From Olsenella sp. (GTDB lineage: Bacteria; Actinomycetota; Coriobacteriia; Coriobacteriales; Atopobiaceae), in contig SUUD01000099.1 in the NCBI GenBank assembly GCA_015062715.1, positions 1 through 7,178 of the forward strand: a stretch of 7,178 nucleotides of DNA, written 5' to 3'. A program made the translations under genes and the position numbers. A model generated the notes under the pieces. It was not told the DNA's origin. It searched no databases and saw only the letters and a program-made list of their open reading frames with translations. Within the stretch, counting starts at the first letter, position 1. Each line of letters opens with the position of its first letter. This document shows positions 4,299 to 7,178 of the stretch, one piece after another.

Positions 4299-5321
4299 AT
4301 GATCAAGGAAGCCATCGAGAAGATCGTCATGAAGGAGGACCTCACCTTTGACGAGGCCCACACCGTCATGCACGAGATCATGGGCGGGCACACCACGGCC
4401 ACCCAGAACGCCGCGTTCCTCGCGGCCCTCTCCACCAAGAGCACCAAGGCCGAGACCATCGACGAGATAAGCGGTTGCGCGGCCGCCATGCGCGAGCTGG
4501 CCACGCCCGTCGAGCACCCCGGCATGGACGTCCTCGAGATCGTGGGCACGGGCGGCGACCGCGCGAACACCTTCAACATCTCCACCACCTCCGCCCTCAT
4601 CTGCGCCGCCGCCGGGGCCAAGGTCGCCAAGCACGGCAACCGCGCCGCGAGCTCGCAGTGTGGCACGGCCGACTGCCTCGAGGCACTGGGCGTCAGCCTC
4701 GACCAGGACCCCGAGAGGTGCCGCGAGCTGCTTGACGAGGTGGGCATGTGCTTCCTCTTTGCCCAGAAGTACCATCCCGCCATGCGCTACGTGGGCCCCA
4801 TCCGCCGCGAGCTGGGCTTCCGCACGGTCTTCAACATCCTGGGGCCGCTCACCAACCCCGCACGGCCAAGCTACTTCTTGTTGGGCGTCTACGACGAGTA
4901 CCTGGTCGAGCCCATCGCCAAGGTCCTCGCCTCGCTCGGCGTGAGGCGCGCCTTCGTGGTGTATGGGCAGGACAAGATGGACGAGGTCTCGCTCTCTGCC
5001 CCCACCACGGTGTGCGAGCTGCGCGACGGGTTCTATCGCACCTCGACCATCTGCCCGGAGGACTACGGCTTCGCGCGCTGCGAGAAGAGCGACCTCCTGG
5101 GTGGGACCCCGCAGGAGAACGCCGCCACCGTGCGCGCGATCCTGGCTGGCGAGGAGACCGGCCCCAAGCGCGATGCCGCCCTGCTCAACGCAGGTCACGC
5201 CCTGTATGTCGCGGGGATTGCGCAAGATGTTGCACAAGGTGTCGAACTAGCGTGCGAGCAGATCTCGAGCGGCGCAGCCACGCAGGTCCTCGGCGCCCTG
5301 ATCGCCGGTTCCACCAAATGA
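4299..5321 (+). CDS. trpD: Anthranilate phosphoribosyltransferase
   Basis: This 340-residue cytosolic enzyme joins anthranilate and PRPP to give phosphoribosylanthranilate, the second committed step to tryptophan. The full set of family motifs is present: the PRPP-binding GTGGD (83-87), NIST (93-96), KHGNRAASS (111-119), TADCLEALG (123-131), HPAMRYVGPIRRELGFRTVF (159-178), NILGPLTNPA (179-188) and the metal-binding MDEVS (227-231). Length is normal for a stand-alone TrpD, with no fused TrpG domain. I start at ATG 4299, which has AAGGGAG about 9 nt upstream; the open frame extending back to 4080 is the T-box leader, not coding. It is the first gene of the operon, with trpC 36 nt downstream. 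Expression should rise when tryptophan is scarce via the leader. Confidence 0.97.
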   Translation: MIKEAIEKIVMKEDLTFDEAHTVMHEIMGGHTTATQNAAFLAALSTKSTKAETIDEISGCAAAMRELATPVEHPGMDVLEIVGTGGDRANTFNISTTSALICAAAGAKVAKHGNRAASSQCGTADCLEALGVSLDQDPERCRELLDEVGMCFLFAQKYHPAMRYVGPIRRELGFRTVFNILGPLTNPARPSYFLLGVYDEYLVEPIAKVLASLGVRRAFVVYGQDKMDEVSLSAPTTVCELRDGFYRTSTICPEDYGFARCEKSDLLGGTPQENAATVRAILAGEETGPKRDAALLNAGHALYVAGIAQDVAQGVELACEQISSGAATQVLGALIAGSTK

Positions 5322-5357
5322 GCCATGGGGACACATCTTTGAGAGGCAAGGAAGCGC

Positions 5358-6161
5358 ATGAGTGACGACATTCTCCATACGATAGCCGCGAACGCGCGGG
5401 CACGCGTGGCCGGCACCTATGCACGCGGCATCGCAGGCGACATCATCGGCCGAGCCGAGGCGATAGCCTCCGCAGAGGGGGCGCATGACTTCCCCTTCGA
5501 GGCCGCCCTGCGCCAGCCCGGCATGTCGTTCATCTGCGAGTGCAAGAAGGCCTCGCCCTCCAAGGGCCTCATCGCGCCGGGCTTTGACCCCGTCGCTATA
5601 GCGCGCGACTACGAGGCGGCCGGCGCGGCCGCCATCAGCTGCCTCACCGAGCCGCGCTGGTTCCAGGGCACCGACGCCTACCTCTCGGCCATCGCCTGCA
5701 GCGTGGGCCTCCCCGTGCTGCGTAAGGACTTTGTCGTCGACGAGCTCATGGTCTACCAGGCAAAGTGCATCGGTGCCTCGGCAGTGCTGCTCATCTGCTC
5801 CATTCTCAATGATAGGCAACTTACTTCCTATATTGCGCTCTGCCACGACCTGGGCATGTCGGCCCTCGTCGAGGCCTACGAGCCTGACGAGGTGCCCCGC
5901 GCGCTGGCGGCGGGCGCCCGCGTGGTGGGCGTCAACAACCGCGACCTGCGCACCTTTGAGGTCGACTTCGGGCGCAGCATAGACCTGCGGCCGCTCGTAG
6001 GACCTGACCGGCTGTTCGTCTCGGAAAGCGGCGTACGCACGCGAGACGACGTCGCCTGCCTCGAGGAGGCAGGCGTCGATGCCGTCCTCATTGGCGAGGC
6101 GCTCATGCGCGCCGCGGACAGGCGTGCCATGCTCGACGAGCTGAGGGGGTGCACGCGATGA
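5358..6161 (+). CDS. trpC: Indole-3-glycerol phosphate synthase
   Basis: This 267-residue TIM-barrel enzyme closes the indole ring: it converts carboxyphenylamino-deoxyribulose phosphate to indole-3-glycerol phosphate with loss of CO2 and water. Active-site residues are visible by family pattern: E61 and K63 in ECKKASPSKG (61-70), K123 in LRKDF (121-125), E172 in VEAYEP (171-176), N194 in GVNNRDL (191-197), and SESG in the phosphate-binding region near residue 222-225. The N-terminal helical extension before the barrel (about 50 residues) is normal for TrpC. ATG at 5358 has AAGGAAG upstream with about 5 nt spacing. It lies 36 nt after trpD and its TGA overlaps the trpF ATG. All catalytic positions look intact. 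Confidence 0.97.
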   Translation: MSDDILHTIAANARARVAGTYARGIAGDIIGRAEAIASAEGAHDFPFEAALRQPGMSFICECKKASPSKGLIAPGFDPVAIARDYEAAGAAAISCLTEPRWFQGTDAYLSAIACSVGLPVLRKDFVVDELMVYQAKCIGASAVLLICSILNDRQLTSYIALCHDLGMSALVEAYEPDEVPRALAAGARVVGVNNRDLRTFEVDFGRSIDLRPLVGPDRLFVSESGVRTRDDVACLEEAGVDAVLIGEALMRAADRRAMLDELRGCTR

Positions 6162-6835
6162 GCGAAGTCGAACGCGAGGCACGCAGCGTCCTTGCCAGGG
6201 AGTTCCTGCTCCACGAGGGCGGCCCCTGCCGCATCAAGCTCTGCGGCATGTCTCGCGAGCGGGACATCGCCGCCGTCAATGCCTGCCTCCCCGACATGGT
6301 GGGATTTGTCTGCGACTTCCCCACCAGCCGCCGCAGCGTGCCCTCGGGCGAGATGGGCAGGCTCGCGGGGCAGGTCAGCGAGCGGGTGTACACCGTGGGC
6401 GTCTCGGTGGACCTCCCCTTTGGCCGCGTCGCCTACAACGCCAACCGCCACGCCGACATCGTGCAGCTCCATGGCCACGAGGACGCGACCTATATCTCTG
6501 GCCTGCGCACCCGCATGGCGGGCGGCATCATCCAGGCCTTCCGCATCCGCTCGCGCACGGACGTCGAGCGCGCCCTCGCCAGTCCCGCCGACATGGTTCT
6601 GCTCGATGCGGGCCAGGGGTCTGGCACCACCTTCGACTGGTCACTGGTCGAGGGCTTTGGAGACCGCCGACCCTTCATCCTGGCAGGAGGGCTCACACCC
6701 AGCAACGTGGCCGAGGCCATCGCCGCGCTTCACCCCTGGGGCGTCGACATGAGCAGCGGCGTCGAGACGGATGGATCGAAGGACCCCAACAAGATGGCGG
6801 CCGCCGTGGCCGCAGTGAGGAGGACCCATGGCTAA
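6158..6835 (+). CDS. trpF: Phosphoribosylanthranilate isomerase
   Basis: This 225-residue TIM-barrel enzyme performs the Amadori rearrangement of phosphoribosylanthranilate, between the TrpD and TrpC steps. The catalytic Cys is C29 in IKLCGM (26-31) and the catalytic Asp is D150 in VLLDAGQGSG (147-156). Other family motifs are VQLHG (102-106), ILAGGLTPSNV and VDMSSGVET near the C-terminus. The ATG at 6158 overlaps the trpC stop as ATGA and has GAGGGGG upstream (6143-6149); GTG at 6149 would leave no room for a ribosome site. About 25 residues precede the first strand (IKLCG), where most TrpF proteins have only a few, a modest oddity. The end overlaps the start of trpB by 8 nt, so the genes are translationally coupled. 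Confidence 0.95.
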   Translation: MSEVEREARSVLAREFLLHEGGPCRIKLCGMSRERDIAAVNACLPDMVGFVCDFPTSRRSVPSGEMGRLAGQVSERVYTVGVSVDLPFGRVAYNANRHADIVQLHGHEDATYISGLRTRMAGGIIQAFRIRSRTDVERALASPADMVLLDAGQGSGTTFDWSLVEGFGDRRPFILAGGLTPSNVAEAIAALHPWGVDMSSGVETDGSKDPNKMAAAVAAVRRTHG

Positions 6836-7178
6836 CTCGCCGGGCTCGCGCGGACGCTTTGGCATCCATGGCGGGCAGTACATCCCCGAGACGCTCATGA
6901 ACGCAGTCATAGAGCTCGAGGAGGCATACGAGCACCACAAGGACGACCCAGCGTTCCGCTCAGAGCTCGCCGACCTGCTCAACAACTATGCAAACCGCCC
7001 CAGCCTGCTCTACTACGCCGCCAACATGACGGCAGACCTGGGCGGCGCCAAGGTCTACCTCAAGCGCGAGGACCTCAACCACACGGGCGCCCACAAGATC
7101 AACAACGTGCTGGGACAGACCCTGCTCGCCAAGAAGATGGGAAAGACCCGCCTCATCGCCGAGACGGGCGCCGGACAG
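6828..7178 (+). CDS. trpB: Tryptophan synthase beta chain, N-terminal part (cut by window edge)
   Basis: The first 117 residues of TrpB are present, and the reading frame is open to the right edge. TrpB is the PLP-dependent subunit that condenses indole with serine to make tryptophan. Seen are the typical N-terminal FGIHGGQYIPETLM (11-24), the NRPS substrate-entry segment (56-59), LKREDLNHTGAHKINN (78-93) with the PLP lysine at K90, and AETGAGQ (111-117) whose Glu corresponds to the catalytic glutamate of the Salmonella enzyme. Start ATG 6828 has GAGGAGG 4-5 nt upstream and overlaps trpF by 8 nt. A trpA gene is expected downstream but is not visible. It looks like the standard TrpB1 type. Confidence 0.97.
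   Translation, partial: MANSPGSRGRFGIHGGQYIPETLMNAVIELEEAYEHHKDDPAFRSELADLLNNYANRPSLLYYAANMTADLGGAKVYLKREDLNHTGAHKINNVLGQTLLAKKMGKTRLIAETGAGQ

Noticed and set aside
3969..5237. A 422-codon open frame on the minus strand opposite trpD and the T-box leader.
   Set aside because: It is antisense to a fully motif-supported trpD, has Gly/Ala/Val/His-biased composition and no recognisable domain.
1..7178. tRNA or rRNA genes, CRISPR arrays, insertion sequences, attachment sites or prophage genes.
   Set aside because: I saw no regularly spaced repeats, tRNA-like cloverleaf or transposase/integrase reading frame in the window.

Overview
The window is GC-rich, codes mostly with GC-ending codons, and is ordinary chromosomal gene content. 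Gene style (tandem feoA genes, a T-box-controlled trp operon, a TTG-started twin-arginine lipoprotein ApbE, a perfect 44-bp-arm palindrome) suggests a high-GC Gram-positive anaerobe. Coriobacteriia (Olsenella/Atopobium/Collinsella relatives) is my best guess; this is an inference from style, not from a search.

Layout. (1) Positions 1-802, minus strand: a ferrous-iron uptake operon, feoA - feoA - feoB. FeoB is cut by the left edge. The operon has a good sigma-70-type promoter (TTGACT-N17-TAACTT) whose -10 lies inside a 12-bp palindrome, which looks like a metal-regulator operator. (2) Positions 842-936: a very long perfect palindrome between the operon and the end of apbE. (3) Positions 942-1937, minus strand: apbE, an exported lipoprotein flavin transferase. 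(4) Positions 1938-2188: a divergent control region with a 10-bp inverted repeat and an apbE promoter. (5) Positions 2189-3774, plus strand: a two-gene unit with a NusG-domain-II (EetA-like) membrane-anchored protein followed 2 nt later by a fused membrane protein, Gx transporter (EetB-like) plus an EcfT/CbiQ-like half. (6) Positions 3775-4298: no intact gene. It holds a possible gene relic, an inverted repeat, and a full class I T-box leader with a UGG (Trp) specifier and a terminator. (7) Positions 4299-7178, plus strand: trpD - trpC - trpF - trpB, with trpB cut by the right edge.

How they work together. ApbE with EetA/EetB-like proteins is the combination known from flavin-based extracellular electron transfer loci (for example in Listeria). 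Such systems can reduce ferric to ferrous iron outside the cell, and the neighbouring Feo system imports ferrous iron, so the left half may form an iron-reduction and uptake neighbourhood. The right half is a tryptophan pathway operon starting at anthranilate phosphoribosyltransferase. It would be switched on when uncharged tRNA-Trp binds the leader. trpE and trpG are not upstream of trpD here.

The most unusual items are the EetB-EcfT fusion with an apparently lost ATPase-coupling motif, the 44-bp palindrome with its four nested octamers, and the symmetric divergent control region.
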